DNA of 32,867 nucleotides from a virus: the IMG/VR virus record IMGVR_UViG_3300034418_005312, positions 1-32,867 of that record. The stretch is one strand, 5' to 3'. Every line of letters starts with the position of its first letter. The first letter of the stretch is position 1. This document shows positions 8,791 through 17,949 of the stretch, in pieces. The translations under genes and the position numbers were made by a program. Under the pieces are notes generated by a model. That model did not search any database. It was not told where the DNA came from and saw only the letters and a program-made list of their open reading frames with translations.

Positions 8791-9489
8791 CTATTGTTTT
8801 TGTTGTGCGTCCTGAAGCTCTTCAGATTTAGCTGCCTTTATAATGTCATCCTCTCTTATAGAAACTCCAGAGTATTGTAATATCTTTATAACTAGGTTTG
8901 AAAAGTCACTCTTAGGTAACTCAAAGTCCTGATAGTCAGGTGCGGACGGGTAGAACAAGGGGTCAGAGTCTGTAGCACTTGTAGCTATATACGTCCACTT
9001 AGGATCCAATGGATACCTTATGTAGTCTATCTGCACGTTTGATGTTATACTTGTAGGGTACACATTGAAGCCATTATTGTCAAGCGTGTATACTGGGTAT
9101 GCAACCGTAGGTGCAGTAAGGTTTGATGATATTAGGTTTAATATCTTTCTATGACTCACCTCCTCTATCTCTACAGAGTTGTTGTATATCAACTTATCTA
9201 CAAAGTAATAGTCTGTCGGTGGAGTAAACTCAGATCCAGAATACGTAAGACTTGCATTTATAAAGAATGTGTCTAATACGTCTGATATCTTTTTAGGTAT
9301 GTCTGCATATCCCTCTCCATGAAGCCTAGCATTCTCCTTAACTATAGCATTGCTATAGGAGTATATGTACTGCTCAAATATCTCAAGCTGTGCCTGCTTT
9401 GCAAACAGATTGAACTCAAATGGAGTAATGTATCCCCTGTTGTCCTTGCTTATTATAGATAGTACGGTATTTCTTACTTCGTTAATCAT
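8791..9489 (-). CDS. Head-tail connector / ring-type structural protein
   Basis: 232 aa. The N-terminus MINEVRNTVLSIISKDNRGYITP and the helix FNLFAKQAQLEIFEQYIYSY (26-45) match a recurrent protein of crAss-like and marine Bacteroidota podoviruses that sits between the capsid gene and the muzzle gene. A beta-rich middle (YYFVDKLIY, VYTLDNNGFNVYP, VQIDYIRYPLDPKW) and a helical acidic/Gln-rich end (AAKSEELQDAQQKQ) follow. Such architecture suits a connector or ring subunit binding under the portal. It is the first gene after the terminator at 9511-9544 and is preceded by a TAnnTTTG box, so it starts the tail operon with the 302-aa, 1376-aa and 857-aa genes. Confidence 0.6.
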   Translation of the reverse strand: MINEVRNTVLSIISKDNRGYITPFEFNLFAKQAQLEIFEQYIYSYSNAIVKENARLHGEGYADIPKKISDVLDTFFINASLTYSGSEFTPPTDYYFVDKLIYNNSVEIEEVSHRKILNLISSNLTAPTVAYPVYTLDNNGFNVYPTSITSNVQIDYIRYPLDPKWTYIATSATDSDPLFYPSAPDYQDFELPKSDFSNLVIKILQYSGVSIREDDIIKAAKSEELQDAQQKQ

Positions 9490-9503
9490 CCGTGTCGTTT
9501 TAA

Positions 9504-9511
9504 CAAAGATA
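9504..9511 (-). promoter_or_regulatory. Probable -7 promoter box of the tail operon
   Basis: The minus strand reads TATCTTTG (TAnnTTTG), 14 bases before the ATG at 9489 and directly after the terminator T-tract at 9511-9520. Terminator followed immediately by promoter is a clean transcription-unit boundary. No obvious -33 TTTG is present; that position falls in the terminator hairpin. Confidence 0.5.
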
Positions 9512-9544
9512 AATAAAAAAAGGCACTTCGATTAAAAAGTGCCT
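9511..9544 (-). terminator. Intrinsic terminator after the 95-aa gene
   Basis: An 8-bp perfect stem, AGGCACTT (9521-9528) paired with AAGTGCCT (9537-9544), has an 8-base loop and is followed on the minus strand by TTTTTTATTT (9520-9511). It ends transcription of the 253-aa/95-aa unit, upstream of the tail operon. Confidence 0.85.
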
Positions 9545-9567
9545 CATCTTGATCGTTAAAGATAATC

Positions 9568-9855
9568 TTATGCGATAGCAATTCCGCTTACTGCTTTAGA
9601 AGGAGAAACAGAAGTAACAACATTGTGCCACACAGAGCTGTGTGCGTCAACAACTGCGTTTTGAATAACGTCTCTCATCTCTTCAGATCCTGCAGCAACT
9701 GCAGCATGAGTAATAGTAATAACATCTTGTGCAGCAGCACCACCGTAAGTGATTGTCACTGTAGTTGTAGATGCCTGCTCGATAAGTTTAATGCCATCTG
9801 CAGAAACTAATTGATTCCCTTCACCTGTTACAGGTATAGATAAAAACTTTGCCAT
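9568..9855 (-). CDS. Small probable virion protein
   Basis: 95 aa, no Cys, beta-prone and Ala/Thr/Val-rich: MAKFLSIPVTGEGNQLVSA, then VTITYGGAAAQDVITITHA, then SSVWHNVVTSVSPSKAV. The start MAKFLSIPVTGEG is a style I know from small head- or tail-associated proteins of marine phages. It lies after the 253-aa gene, has its own TAnnTTTG box at 9887-9894 and is followed by a strong terminator, suggesting that it can be expressed as a one-gene transcript at high level. A capsid decoration or tail-associated role is possible but unproven. Confidence 0.55.
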   Translation of the reverse strand: MAKFLSIPVTGEGNQLVSADGIKLIEQASTTTVTITYGGAAAQDVITITHAAVAAGSEEMRDVIQNAVVDAHSSVWHNVVTSVSPSKAVSGIAIA

Positions 9856-9886
9856 TGTTAAAAAATTTAATGGGTTAATAATACCA

Positions 9887-9894
9887 CAAATATA
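9887..9894 (-). promoter_or_regulatory. Probable -7 promoter box for the 95-aa gene
   Basis: The minus strand reads TATATTTG, preceded by AATTAG (9895-9900), giving the same extended motif as at 263-276 and 13276-13289. It lies 31 bases before the ATG at 9855, at the stop of the 253-aa gene. Confidence 0.5.
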
Positions 9895-10656
9895 CTAATT
9901 ATCTGATATCTTTTCATCCAAGAACTTGAACAGCTCAAGTCCATCATTAGACTGTAGGTATGAGGCCAATACATATACTGGATCCTCTCCAAAAGGTATA
10001 GTCATAAGCTTCTTCTTGTTCTCCTTCAAATTGAAGTATATATCCTTCTTGTTATTTCTTAGTGACAGGTATCCGTCAGATATAGCTCTAGATGCTATGT
10101 TGTTTACACGTAGAGATGGATCATTAACTGTCTCCATAAAGTCCTGTGGATATCTCTTGGCATAAAGCATAATATCTCTCTTGATCTCGGCACTTGTCAT
10201 CTTTGAAACCTTGCCTCCAAGTAACACTTGTGCCACAGCCTCCATCATTCCGAAGTCCATATCCCTAGCCATCAACTGAGCGTCAAGCTCGCTATACATA
10301 AAATCTACATCCTCCTGTGCATCCTTCTCATTGTCAAACTCATAGAACTCTATACCATTCTCTGGATGGTAGTGCAAGAACTCCTGTAGAACTGGATTTG
10401 TCTTTGGAACCCTTAATACTCCGTCCTCAAAAACAACAGGCTCAAGAATTACATTCTTATCCTGCTCATCAACGAATGGTGAGTTTGAGTTACGTGCGTA
10501 ACGAAGAGGTCTACTCATATTATTCTCCTCATCGTAGTACAGTAATCTTTTTCTTGGTGTGTCTTTAGAAGCAATAAAGTATGAAAGTGGTTGCTTCTCT
10601 CCCTTTAATAGATATATTCTATCCTTGGGCTCTAGTATTGATTTTCTCTTTTGCAT
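9895..10656 (-). CDS. Capsid-adjacent conserved phage protein, function unknown
   Basis: 253 aa, soluble, charged. Recognisable segments are KDRIYLLKGEKQPLSYFI (12-29), RLLYYDEENNMSRPLRYARN (37-56), SPFVDEQ (59-65) and LQEFLHYHPENGIEFYEFD (90-108), then a helical C-terminal half. I know this N-terminal pattern, including the DEQ motif, from proteins encoded just after the major capsid gene in marine and crAss-like phages, but know no assigned function. It follows the capsid terminator at 10674-10705 without a visible TAnnTTTG box, so it may rely on read-through. A role in head completion is inference from position only. Confidence 0.55.
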   Translation of the reverse strand: MQKRKSILEPKDRIYLLKGEKQPLSYFIASKDTPRKRLLYYDEENNMSRPLRYARNSNSPFVDEQDKNVILEPVVFEDGVLRVPKTNPVLQEFLHYHPENGIEFYEFDNEKDAQEDVDFMYSELDAQLMARDMDFGMMEAVAQVLLGGKVSKMTSAEIKRDIMLYAKRYPQDFMETVNDPSLRVNNIASRAISDGYLSLRNNKKDIYFNLKENKKKLMTIPFGEDPVYVLASYLQSNDGLELFKFLDEKISDN

Positions 10657-10673
10657 TTTATTTTATTTTAATT

Positions 10674-10705
10674 TAACAATAAAAACCAGGGGCCGAAACC
10701 CCTGG
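10674..10705 (-). terminator. Intrinsic terminator after the major capsid gene
   Basis: A 7-bp perfect GC-rich stem, CCAGGGG (10686-10692) with CCCCTGG (10699-10705), and a 6-base loop are followed on the minus strand by TTTTTATTGTT (10685-10675). It sits 18 bases beyond the capsid stop. Confidence 0.88.
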
Positions 10706-10722
10706 TATATTAATAGTCTATA

Positions 10723-12126
10723 TTATCCTTTGAATAATACGAAGTTATTAGCTCCCATAACACAAAGTGCTCTTTCTGACAAGAAGTTAACCTGCATTTT
10801 GTCGATGTCGTTAGTCATCGCACCACCTGCAGAACCTGTCATCCAAGTTTTGTATCGACGATCTTCAGCCTCAGAAGCTCGGTAACGTACATGTAAGAAT
10901 GGACGTTTAGCGTTCTTACCAAGAACTTGATCGTAAACTGTAGTTGTACCAGCAGGCACAAGTACACCGTTGATAGCTCCACCAACTAAACCTCCACGAA
11001 GCGTAGCATCGTTTAAGTATTTCCAGTCAGTCTTATAGAACTCATACCCTCTCTTGAATCCAGAGAATCCAAGGTTAAGTGCCATCTCCTCAGAGTTGTC
11101 AAACAATCCGTAAGATGTACCACCAGCTCCGTAAGAGTTTTGAGCAGCCAACATGTCATCGATATCGAAAGAGAACTGACGGTTCAAGAACAATACGTTC
11201 TCAGCGATAGCTCCCTGCTTGTCAAGACGTTGTACAATAGTATCAAAGTCAGCCAATGCAGATGGGTTACCACCTGACCATACGTTACCTCTATCCTCGA
11301 TAGTGTCAAACATACCCTGAGTACCAGCGTTAACAACACCAGCAGCAGAGTTATCAGACAGCTGACTTTCAGCAGCAGATCCTACCGCAGCAGGAACACC
11401 TTCTACCATAGCCATCTCTAAGTAGTCCTCAAATCGTAGACGAGTCTCGTGCTCTGACTTCAAGTACCAAAGGTATCCAGTCGCACCATTTTCAGTTGTA
11501 ACCTCAACCCATCCAACTTGAGCCATGTCAGATCCTGACACTTCGTAGTTGTCTTTGATGATGATTGGTTTACACTCGAAGATATCGTCCTCAGCCTCTA
11601 AAGATCCTGACATTCCTGCAGATCCTTTTTTGAACTCAGAACCGTAAACAAATGCAGTTACAGTGTTTGATCCAAAAGGGTTAGATGCTTCAACACTGTA
11701 GTAAGCTACATCAAATGTAGATCCATCAGAAGCAACTGCAGTAACTAAACCTTTTTTAGCTACAGAAGCACTTTCGTCAGACAATAAAACTGTCTGATTA
11801 ACTCTAAATACACAAGCACCAGATGCAAGTGTGAATGTTTGAACACCTGCAGAGAAAGCACCAGGAGTTAATCCTTGGTATTTAGTATGTAAACGTCCTT
11901 GCTCTGCCCATTTAATTAAGTCAGAGTTTGTAGGAAGTTCTGCACCGACCATTCTCAAGAATGATGAGATTGATCTGTTTCCATATCGCTCAAATTCAGC
12001 TTCATAAGTATCAGGAAGATACTGTGTCAAGAAGTCGAAATTGGTGATATAATTCGTAGGCAATGTTGCCTTTACCGAGCTAGGTGTTATAGCTACACCT
12101 GGACTCGTTTGTAATGATCCAGCCAT
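10723..12126 (-). CDS. Major capsid protein (crAss-like, HK97-type fold expected)
   Basis: 467 aa, the shell subunit. The N-terminal part has the motif ERYGNRSISSFLRMVGAE (46-63) followed by SDLIKWAEQGRLHTKYQG (68-85), which I associate with major capsid proteins of crAss-like and related Bacteroidota phages. Length (about 470-500 aa), position after portal and scaffold, and the tight 5-base gap to the scaffold gene all agree. The middle (about 95-215) is a beta-rich Ala/Gly/Ser insertion and the C-terminal half contains long strands and helices typical of an HK97-like core. Codon choice is less AGA/AGG/ATA-heavy than in neighbours (for example CGT for Arg), as expected for the most abundant virion protein. 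A strong terminator follows. No protease gene is seen in the window. Confidence 0.82.
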   Translation of the reverse strand: MAGSLQTSPGVAITPSSVKATLPTNYITNFDFLTQYLPDTYEAEFERYGNRSISSFLRMVGAELPTNSDLIKWAEQGRLHTKYQGLTPGAFSAGVQTFTLASGACVFRVNQTVLLSDESASVAKKGLVTAVASDGSTFDVAYYSVEASNPFGSNTVTAFVYGSEFKKGSAGMSGSLEAEDDIFECKPIIIKDNYEVSGSDMAQVGWVEVTTENGATGYLWYLKSEHETRLRFEDYLEMAMVEGVPAAVGSAAESQLSDNSAAGVVNAGTQGMFDTIEDRGNVWSGGNPSALADFDTIVQRLDKQGAIAENVLFLNRQFSFDIDDMLAAQNSYGAGGTSYGLFDNSEEMALNLGFSGFKRGYEFYKTDWKYLNDATLRGGLVGGAINGVLVPAGTTTVYDQVLGKNAKRPFLHVRYRASEAEDRRYKTWMTGSAGGAMTNDIDKMQVNFLSERALCVMGANNFVLFKG

Positions 12127-12131
12127 TTTTT

Positions 12132-13259
12132 CTAATTTTTACGTTTTTTAATAATTAATCTATTGCTGCGATCTGCGTCTATGTTTCTGACCTGAAACCC
12201 TTCCTTTTTGATAACCTGTGTAGACTTACGAGTCATGTCAATGTTTTTAGACTCCTTAGCCACATCACTTACCGCATCTGCCATACCCTTCTCGTAGAAA
12301 TACTTGGCAAACTTTTCAGGGTTTGAAGCCACAGCTATAGAACGATGGAATCCCTCGATATCTTTAATAAAACCGTCGTCACCTGTAAACTTATTAACAA
12401 AGTTATTAAGATCAGACTGTTCATTAAGCAAGGTCTTGCTGTCAGCTGGCTTATAGACAAGCTTCTTATCCTCCGATACATTGAATCCGAAACCTTCGAA
12501 ATTCTCAGAAAATAACTCTCCCGTCTTACTTGAAAAGTATTGAGCCCTCTTAGCAAGCTCCTGATCGTTTGCAGTCGCTGCCTCTTTTTCTTTCTTGTAG
12601 GCATTAAACTCCTCCATATCCTTCTCAGAAGCAAAGCCTTCCCTTGACTCAAGTGGAACCTTGTACTGCTCCTTCAACTGATTGAAGTGGTCTCTTGCCT
12701 TAGCAAGCTCTTTCTTTTTTGCTACCTTTTTTAATCTGATATCTCTCTCTTCATCGAGATCCTCGTCATAGTGGAACCTGTCCTCTATCTCAAACTGAAC
12801 ATCCTCTAAGTCTAGATCCTTGTTCTGGTCGAGATAGTATTCACGTAGTAGCTGGTCGTCGTCAACATCATTATAATCCTTATTGATCTTAATGAAGTCA
12901 TTTATACCACGGCCTGTCTCCTTTTTGTACTTCAGGAATGCAGAAACATCCTCAGGAAGCTCTTCATTAGCATTACGCTGTTCGAATAGCTCGTCCAAGG
13001 AGTTTATCTCCCTGTCGTACCTTTTACCAATATATGAAAGAACGTCTTCGTCTTTTATTGACAATTCTTGTGCTTCGCCTTGCGGCTGTATATCTTCTTG
13101 CTCTTGTGGGGCGGAGGCACTCTCAGTGCTTTCTTCCACTCTGTCCACGTTAGCTTCGTCTTCTCCAGAGTTTTCATTTTCTACTTTGTCTAATAACTCC
13201 TTCTCAATCTCTTGTGTCGACTTCTCTTCAAAGTCAACTGCTTTTACTTTAATTTCCAT
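12132..13259 (-). CDS. Capsid scaffolding protein
   Basis: 375 aa, highly acidic and mostly helical. Residues 1-70 are Glu-rich and probably disordered; 75-240 are charged helices (DREINSLDELFEQR, KKVAKKKELAKARDHFNQL); the last 50 residues are basic, ending RLIIKKRKN. An acidic coiled body with a basic C-terminal tail that contacts the shell, placed between portal and major capsid genes, is the classic layout of phage scaffolds. No protease motif is apparent. It begins a transcriptional segment with its own TAnnTTTG box (13276-13283) and is 5 bases from the capsid ATG. The family was not recognised by name; the call rests on composition and synteny. Confidence 0.7.
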   Translation of the reverse strand: MEIKVKAVDFEEKSTQEIEKELLDKVENENSGEDEANVDRVEESTESASAPQEQEDIQPQGEAQELSIKDEDVLSYIGKRYDREINSLDELFEQRNANEELPEDVSAFLKYKKETGRGINDFIKINKDYNDVDDDQLLREYYLDQNKDLDLEDVQFEIEDRFHYDEDLDEERDIRLKKVAKKKELAKARDHFNQLKEQYKVPLESREGFASEKDMEEFNAYKKEKEAATANDQELAKRAQYFSSKTGELFSENFEGFGFNVSEDKKLVYKPADSKTLLNEQSDLNNFVNKFTGDDGFIKDIEGFHRSIAVASNPEKFAKYFYEKGMADAVSDVAKESKNIDMTRKSTQVIKKEGFQVRNIDADRSNRLIIKKRKN

Positions 13260-13275
13260 TTAATTATATTTTTTA

Positions 13276-13283
13276 CAAAGTTA
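13276..13283 (-). promoter_or_regulatory. Probable -7 promoter box for scaffold and capsid genes
   Basis: The minus strand reads TAACTTTG, preceded by AATTAG (13284-13289), one of three sites with this extended motif. It lies in the 41-base gap between portal stop and scaffold ATG, 16 bases before the ATG. Confidence 0.5.
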
Positions 13284-13300
13284 CTAATTATATTTATATC

Positions 13301-15730
13301 CTATTTAGGACCAAACGACTCTAAGTCAAAACCATCTAGAGTGTCTTCAGTGCTTTCAAAATTTTGTGTAGGTAGGTTGTTCTTTCTTTGAGTTATAAGT
13401 GCGGACTGCCTACTGGCCTGCTTGTCTATACGGTCATCCTTAGCCTTCTCCTTCTTACTCTCTCTATCCATAAGGCCCTCTACCTCTATACCCTTAAGCT
13501 GCATATTGTACTGGAACTCTAAATCCATCAGCTCTCTCTTGGCCTCAACCTCAGCCCTCATCCTCTCTATCTCATACATAGACTCGGCCTGCTTAACCTG
13601 TGCCTTAGCCTGAGCCTCAAGCTGTATAATCTGAGCCTTCTGCTCTGCCGCAGACTGCTGTGTCTGTAAATTAGACTGAAGCTGCATCTGAACCTCTTGC
13701 TGCTTCTGCTTCTGCTGCTGCTCCATACGTCTTCTACGCTTAACCTTAAGCATCTCGTTTGCGAGCTTGATATTGTTTATGTTTCTTATATCTATAGCGT
13801 CCTCAAGGTCTATAGTCTGCTGCTGCAGTGCTATGGATATATTTGCCTCAAGTGCTTGCTGCTGCTCCTCGTCTGGAGACAATTCTATAAATATACCAAA
13901 GTCATGAAGGTAAAGATCCCTTACATCATCAAGTATGGCTATATTATACTTACCTATCTGCATTGCAAACTCCTCCCTGAAGTCTGCATACTCAAGTATG
14001 TCTGCAACCCTTAGAGATACACTCTCAGCCATCCTCTTTGTAACATTGAGACCTGAGTTTAATATATGTCTAGTCGCAGTGTTTGAATTTAATGCCGCAA
14101 GCTTCTGAACTCCTACCAGTGCGTCTGGGTTTGGTGTAGATGCATCCCTAGCCTCATTGATACCCGTCACGTCCCTAATCATGTTTAGGTAGTGATTGTA
14201 GTTTGCTATGAGTGCAGACATCTTAGACTGTCCACTGTTTGAGTTTAGCTCCTGTATTGGAACCCTTGCATTATTAAAGTCTCCATCCTGCGTGTAACTC
14301 CTACCGACAACACTACCTGTCTGGAAGTATAACTTCAAAGCATCCTCAGGATTATATGCAGCACCATTTCCAAGGTCTACCTCATTCAATCCATCGGCAT
14401 CTATAAATACACCGTCAGGCACAACCCTAGACATAACCTGCTGTAGCTTTAAGTGAGTCAGTTGTATCTGATCCGCAAATGGAACCATACGTCTAACCAA
14501 TGACTCAATATTACCCTTGTACATCCTAGGTGCATGTGCAACATAGTTTGGCATAGCCTTCTGAGATGCTGACTTAGGTCTGACCATGTTACGCATCATC
14601 TCCCACTTCAGCAGTATGTTAGATCCACCTACAAGTATACCGTCATACCACACCTCTCTAGGTGCCTCTATAACCTCAAAAGGTACGCCCTCTCCCATCG
14701 GTGGGAAGAACGTATCTCCTTTACGTATTACTCTCTCCCCTCCATTCTCCAACAACTTCTTCTTCCAAACAAATCTCTTTGTGGTCTTGTAGTTGAAGTA
14801 TAGAAGTGTAACAACCTCATTCAAAAATGTATCGTCCTGATAGTTTCTAACTATAGGGAAGTATTCATACCATGCAGAGCTAGCGTTCTTTATCTCTGTA
14901 AGCTGCTCATCTGTAAGGTCTGGATTTATCTTCAATAGTTCTGTATAGTGAACCTGCTTTACCTCTCCGAAGTAGTAGCAGTCAGAGAAGTCCTCCTTTT
15001 CTGTGTAGCTGTGTATCCAGTTTGCTGGATCTACATACTCTATATTTACACCGTCATTCACAAGGAACTCGTGCTTCATAACACCGACACCTATGGTCGT
15101 GACATCGTAATCAAAAAGTTTCTTAATCTCTGGGTAGTCTGACATCTTGAATATTGTGTCTATCGCTACCTCTTCAGCTATCTCTATGCTTGGCTTATAC
15201 TTAAGCTGCATGTATAGCGAAAGTTCTTCATCATCCTCAGGAAGCTGATCTGGGTCCATGTTACTCACATCGATACCAAACTCCTGCTTTGTCAGGCTTA
15301 TAAACTCTCTGGACACCATCTCCTTCTCGATCATGTCCTGGAATGCATTCTTCTTCTCTGCAGACATAACATCTTGAGCCTCAGCCTTAACCTTGTAAAG
15401 CCTGTCATTCATACCGTTAACCACGATATCGACAAACTTAGGTATGATTGGTATAGGACTCCAGTCAAGGTTCAACATAGACATATCGCCATTTATAGAC
15501 AGCTCATCCTTGTACTTCTGTACGGGTTGTTCTCCCCTAGCATAAAGCCTTAGTCTATGATACTCACCCCATTGGTCGTAAAAACGACAAGAGTTTCCTT
15601 TTCTTCTAAACCATTCTCCTTCTATAGATTTTGCTACCTTTAGTCCATACTTCTCGGAAGACTTTTCTTCGTCCGAAGCCATCTGGTTTGGGAAGGGTGA
15701 TTGATAAATTGCTACTGAAGATTTCTCCAT
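13301..15730 (-). CDS. Portal protein (crAss-like)
   Basis: 809 aa, the dodecameric ring through which DNA enters the head. The N-terminal half has portal-like elements: DQWGEYHRLRLYARGEQPV (52-70), LNLDWSPIPIIPKFVDIVVN (87-106) and, later, a region of aromatic strands (YFGEVKQVHYTELL). A central part with LNMIRDVTGINEARD and LAALNSNTATRHIL resembles the helical stem/clip of large portals. The C-terminal ~150 residues form a Gln/Glu/Lys-rich coiled coil (RRRRMEQQQKQKQQEV onward) that fits the barrel extension of large portals; this tail is usual in crAss-like portals. The start overlaps the terminase stop by one base (TAATG). Residues 1-30 look flexible. Identification by pattern, length and synteny is strong. 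Confidence 0.82.
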   Translation of the reverse strand: MEKSSVAIYQSPFPNQMASDEEKSSEKYGLKVAKSIEGEWFRRKGNSCRFYDQWGEYHRLRLYARGEQPVQKYKDELSINGDMSMLNLDWSPIPIIPKFVDIVVNGMNDRLYKVKAEAQDVMSAEKKNAFQDMIEKEMVSREFISLTKQEFGIDVSNMDPDQLPEDDEELSLYMQLKYKPSIEIAEEVAIDTIFKMSDYPEIKKLFDYDVTTIGVGVMKHEFLVNDGVNIEYVDPANWIHSYTEKEDFSDCYYFGEVKQVHYTELLKINPDLTDEQLTEIKNASSAWYEYFPIVRNYQDDTFLNEVVTLLYFNYKTTKRFVWKKKLLENGGERVIRKGDTFFPPMGEGVPFEVIEAPREVWYDGILVGGSNILLKWEMMRNMVRPKSASQKAMPNYVAHAPRMYKGNIESLVRRMVPFADQIQLTHLKLQQVMSRVVPDGVFIDADGLNEVDLGNGAAYNPEDALKLYFQTGSVVGRSYTQDGDFNNARVPIQELNSNSGQSKMSALIANYNHYLNMIRDVTGINEARDASTPNPDALVGVQKLAALNSNTATRHILNSGLNVTKRMAESVSLRVADILEYADFREEFAMQIGKYNIAILDDVRDLYLHDFGIFIELSPDEEQQQALEANISIALQQQTIDLEDAIDIRNINNIKLANEMLKVKRRRRMEQQQKQKQQEVQMQLQSNLQTQQSAAEQKAQIIQLEAQAKAQVKQAESMYEIERMRAEVEAKRELMDLEFQYNMQLKGIEVEGLMDRESKKEKAKDDRIDKQASRQSALITQRKNNLPTQNFESTEDTLDGFDLESFGPK

Positions 15731-17949
15731 TATTTTATTATTTCGCTTCTATTTCCACGATTGTCATATCTTACAAATTTAATACTTATTTTTGATTCTT
15801 TTTTCTGATTGTCAAAAACATACTTTTTGTTAGCCATAATCGCAAGCCCTGAACTTATAGAGGCATCGTATTTTGTCCTGTTATTTATCTCAAACTTAGC
15901 CCAGTCTTCAAGTGTCCTCGTAAAGTACATACTACCTATCTCTCCTGGCTGCCTGTATACACCCTCAGAATCAAAGCCTACATACTCCTCTATATAGGAC
16001 TCAATAGCTGACGCATGAGCCTGTTTAACATCCTCACTGGAGTTAGGTATACCGCCTATCTCTAACTCTGTCTTAGACAGTCTCTTTTTATGCTTATCAG
16101 GCCTGTTCATAGAAAATCCTCTGTATCCCCTGTTCTTGAAATGGTACAATAGCCTAGCCTTGTTATTCTCAGCAAGCATAGGCATACCATAAAATACACA
16201 AGCCATAAGAACATCCTCAAAGAATATCTCTGCAGTCTGAGGCCTAGCTACATACTCCAAGAAAAACTCATTAGACGGAGCATCCTCCATATGAAACTTA
16301 GTCAGGCCATGAAGAGCACCGTTTGAACCTCCACCTCCAACAACCCCAGATATATCATACGGGTCACATCCAAAAGATCCCATGTGTTCATTCCCAGGAT
16401 ACTTTACACCTCCCCTCTCTATAACATTATTCCTGTGCTTTGAGTCTGGTATCCAGGAAACAATAAACCTGCCCTTCTTGTCTGGTGTCCATATAACCTC
16501 GGTATCTTTCTCCCCACCTCTCCAGTGGAAGTAACCCCTAGTTATAACCCTGTCTCTTATTAGCGAGTCATTATAATCAATCTGCTGGTATATCTTAGTG
16601 AGGTTAAATATAGACTGCCTTGACTCATCCCTAAATGCGTGAGACTCTGTCCTAGGGAACTGTCTATAGTACTCGTTCAATGCATCTGGATCAGACTTCA
16701 GTGAGGCCACCTCATTATTCCAGTATGTTATCACACCGTTATGTATGGGCTCACCATCAACTCCTGTAACCTCAGACTCTGGATCCTCAAAAACTGGCCA
16801 ACCAAACTCATCTATATATCCCTCATAGTTCCATTCCATAGGTATGAATAGCGAATATAGACCACTCTTCGTCTGTCCATTGGCAGACCTAACATTTGGG
16901 TCGCTATCCATGTATAGCTTCTTAAAGTTACCACCACCCTTTGATAGTGCGTTTGATGTAGATCCCATCATGCACTTACCTATAATCTTACTACCCAGTC
17001 TTAGACATGTCTTTGTAACCCTCCAGTTGTTTAAAATATTTTCAGGCTTCTCCCACTTACCACTCTCGTCATGCACAAGAAGAAGAAGCTTCTCACCGTC
17101 ATAGCTGTTGTCAGATGTATTCTTCCAGTCTATGGTGGTGTCTAGTCCATCTATATCGTCATCCTTCTCCTCATCCATATTTCTCCTGGTAATCTTACTG
17201 GCAGGAACCCTAAACGCAAGTTCAGTCTTAGGATTGTCCATACCGTCCTGAATAGGCTTGAAGAAGAACGGGTAGTTCCTAACGATAGGAACCACCTTGT
17301 CCGTAAACATCTTCTTGGCATCTGACCCTGTCTTTGACAGTATTCCAATCCTTGAGTCCCTAACTATTGTTCCTGTGTTTGTAGCCTCAGAAGAGGACAT
17401 AAAAGAAAAACCAGAACGCCTGTTCTTTAGGTAGCACATACCAAAGCATCTACTGTCTGCCTTGCATGCCTCCCAGTATATAAAGAATATCCTATTAGAT
17501 TCCCTAAAGTCTGGCTGCCCCACATCTATCTTTGTCCATTGCAGGTACATATAGTGTGTCCCTGTCATATATGTATGCCTGCCATTATTATTGAACCAGT
17601 GCCCGTAATCCCTCTTATCGAACTCTCCCTCTATGTAGTCCACATACTTTGACTTGAACTTATTATCCTTCCTGTTCCAATCAAATATTGTCCTAACCTT
17701 TGAAAGCTCTCTAGGGTATTCATGAGGAACCCATCTATCGTTCTCTGTATCTATATCTTTTGGTGCCTTTGGTATGGCTATCTTTAGACCATTTATGTCA
17801 TATATGTCGCCTATAGTGCCGTCCTTTGATATTACAATAAGATCGTAATCCTTGTCATAACCGTAGACCCATTTCTTTGCCCTGTTCCTTGCATTTAATG
17901 CGTTCTTACTTATATGATCATTCGATATTTTATATAGATTATTTTCCAT
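15730..17949 (-). CDS. terL: Terminase large subunit
   Basis: 739 aa from ATG 17949 (MENNLYKIS). An in-frame ATG 13 codons earlier (17988) would overlap the previous gene by 50 bases, so the later start, with an 11-base overlap, is preferred. It is the ATP-driven DNA-packaging motor and headful or cos nuclease. The ATPase domain shows a Walker A-like KNRRSGFSFMS (175-185) and a Walker B LLLLVHDE (288-295) with the catalytic Glu, then a coupling-type segment TSNALSKGGGNF. The RNase H-like nuclease domain shows Asp529 in FGCDPYDI, acidic residues near 578 in FFEDVLMA, and Asp695 in TKYDASISSGLA. The size is in the crAss-like range and larger than typical 450-600 aa terminases. It is followed with a one-base overlap by portal. 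Confidence 0.88.
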   Translation of the reverse strand: MENNLYKISNDHISKNALNARNRAKKWVYGYDKDYDLIVISKDGTIGDIYDINGLKIAIPKAPKDIDTENDRWVPHEYPRELSKVRTIFDWNRKDNKFKSKYVDYIEGEFDKRDYGHWFNNNGRHTYMTGTHYMYLQWTKIDVGQPDFRESNRIFFIYWEACKADSRCFGMCYLKNRRSGFSFMSSSEATNTGTIVRDSRIGILSKTGSDAKKMFTDKVVPIVRNYPFFFKPIQDGMDNPKTELAFRVPASKITRRNMDEEKDDDIDGLDTTIDWKNTSDNSYDGEKLLLLVHDESGKWEKPENILNNWRVTKTCLRLGSKIIGKCMMGSTSNALSKGGGNFKKLYMDSDPNVRSANGQTKSGLYSLFIPMEWNYEGYIDEFGWPVFEDPESEVTGVDGEPIHNGVITYWNNEVASLKSDPDALNEYYRQFPRTESHAFRDESRQSIFNLTKIYQQIDYNDSLIRDRVITRGYFHWRGGEKDTEVIWTPDKKGRFIVSWIPDSKHRNNVIERGGVKYPGNEHMGSFGCDPYDISGVVGGGGSNGALHGLTKFHMEDAPSNEFFLEYVARPQTAEIFFEDVLMACVFYGMPMLAENNKARLLYHFKNRGYRGFSMNRPDKHKKRLSKTELEIGGIPNSSEDVKQAHASAIESYIEEYVGFDSEGVYRQPGEIGSMYFTRTLEDWAKFEINNRTKYDASISSGLAIMANKKYVFDNQKKESKISIKFVRYDNRGNRSEIIK
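15774..15781 (-). promoter_or_regulatory. Possible -7 promoter box upstream of portal
   Basis: The minus strand reads TAAATTTG inside the 3' end of the terminase gene, 43 bases before the portal ATG. It matches TAnnTTTG but is in coding sequence and may be chance. Confidence 0.25.

Noticed and set aside
12335-12652. 105-codon minus-strand frame inside the scaffold gene
   Set aside because: It is an alternate frame of the scaffold gene with no plausible start context and Arg/Leu/Ser-rich shadow composition.
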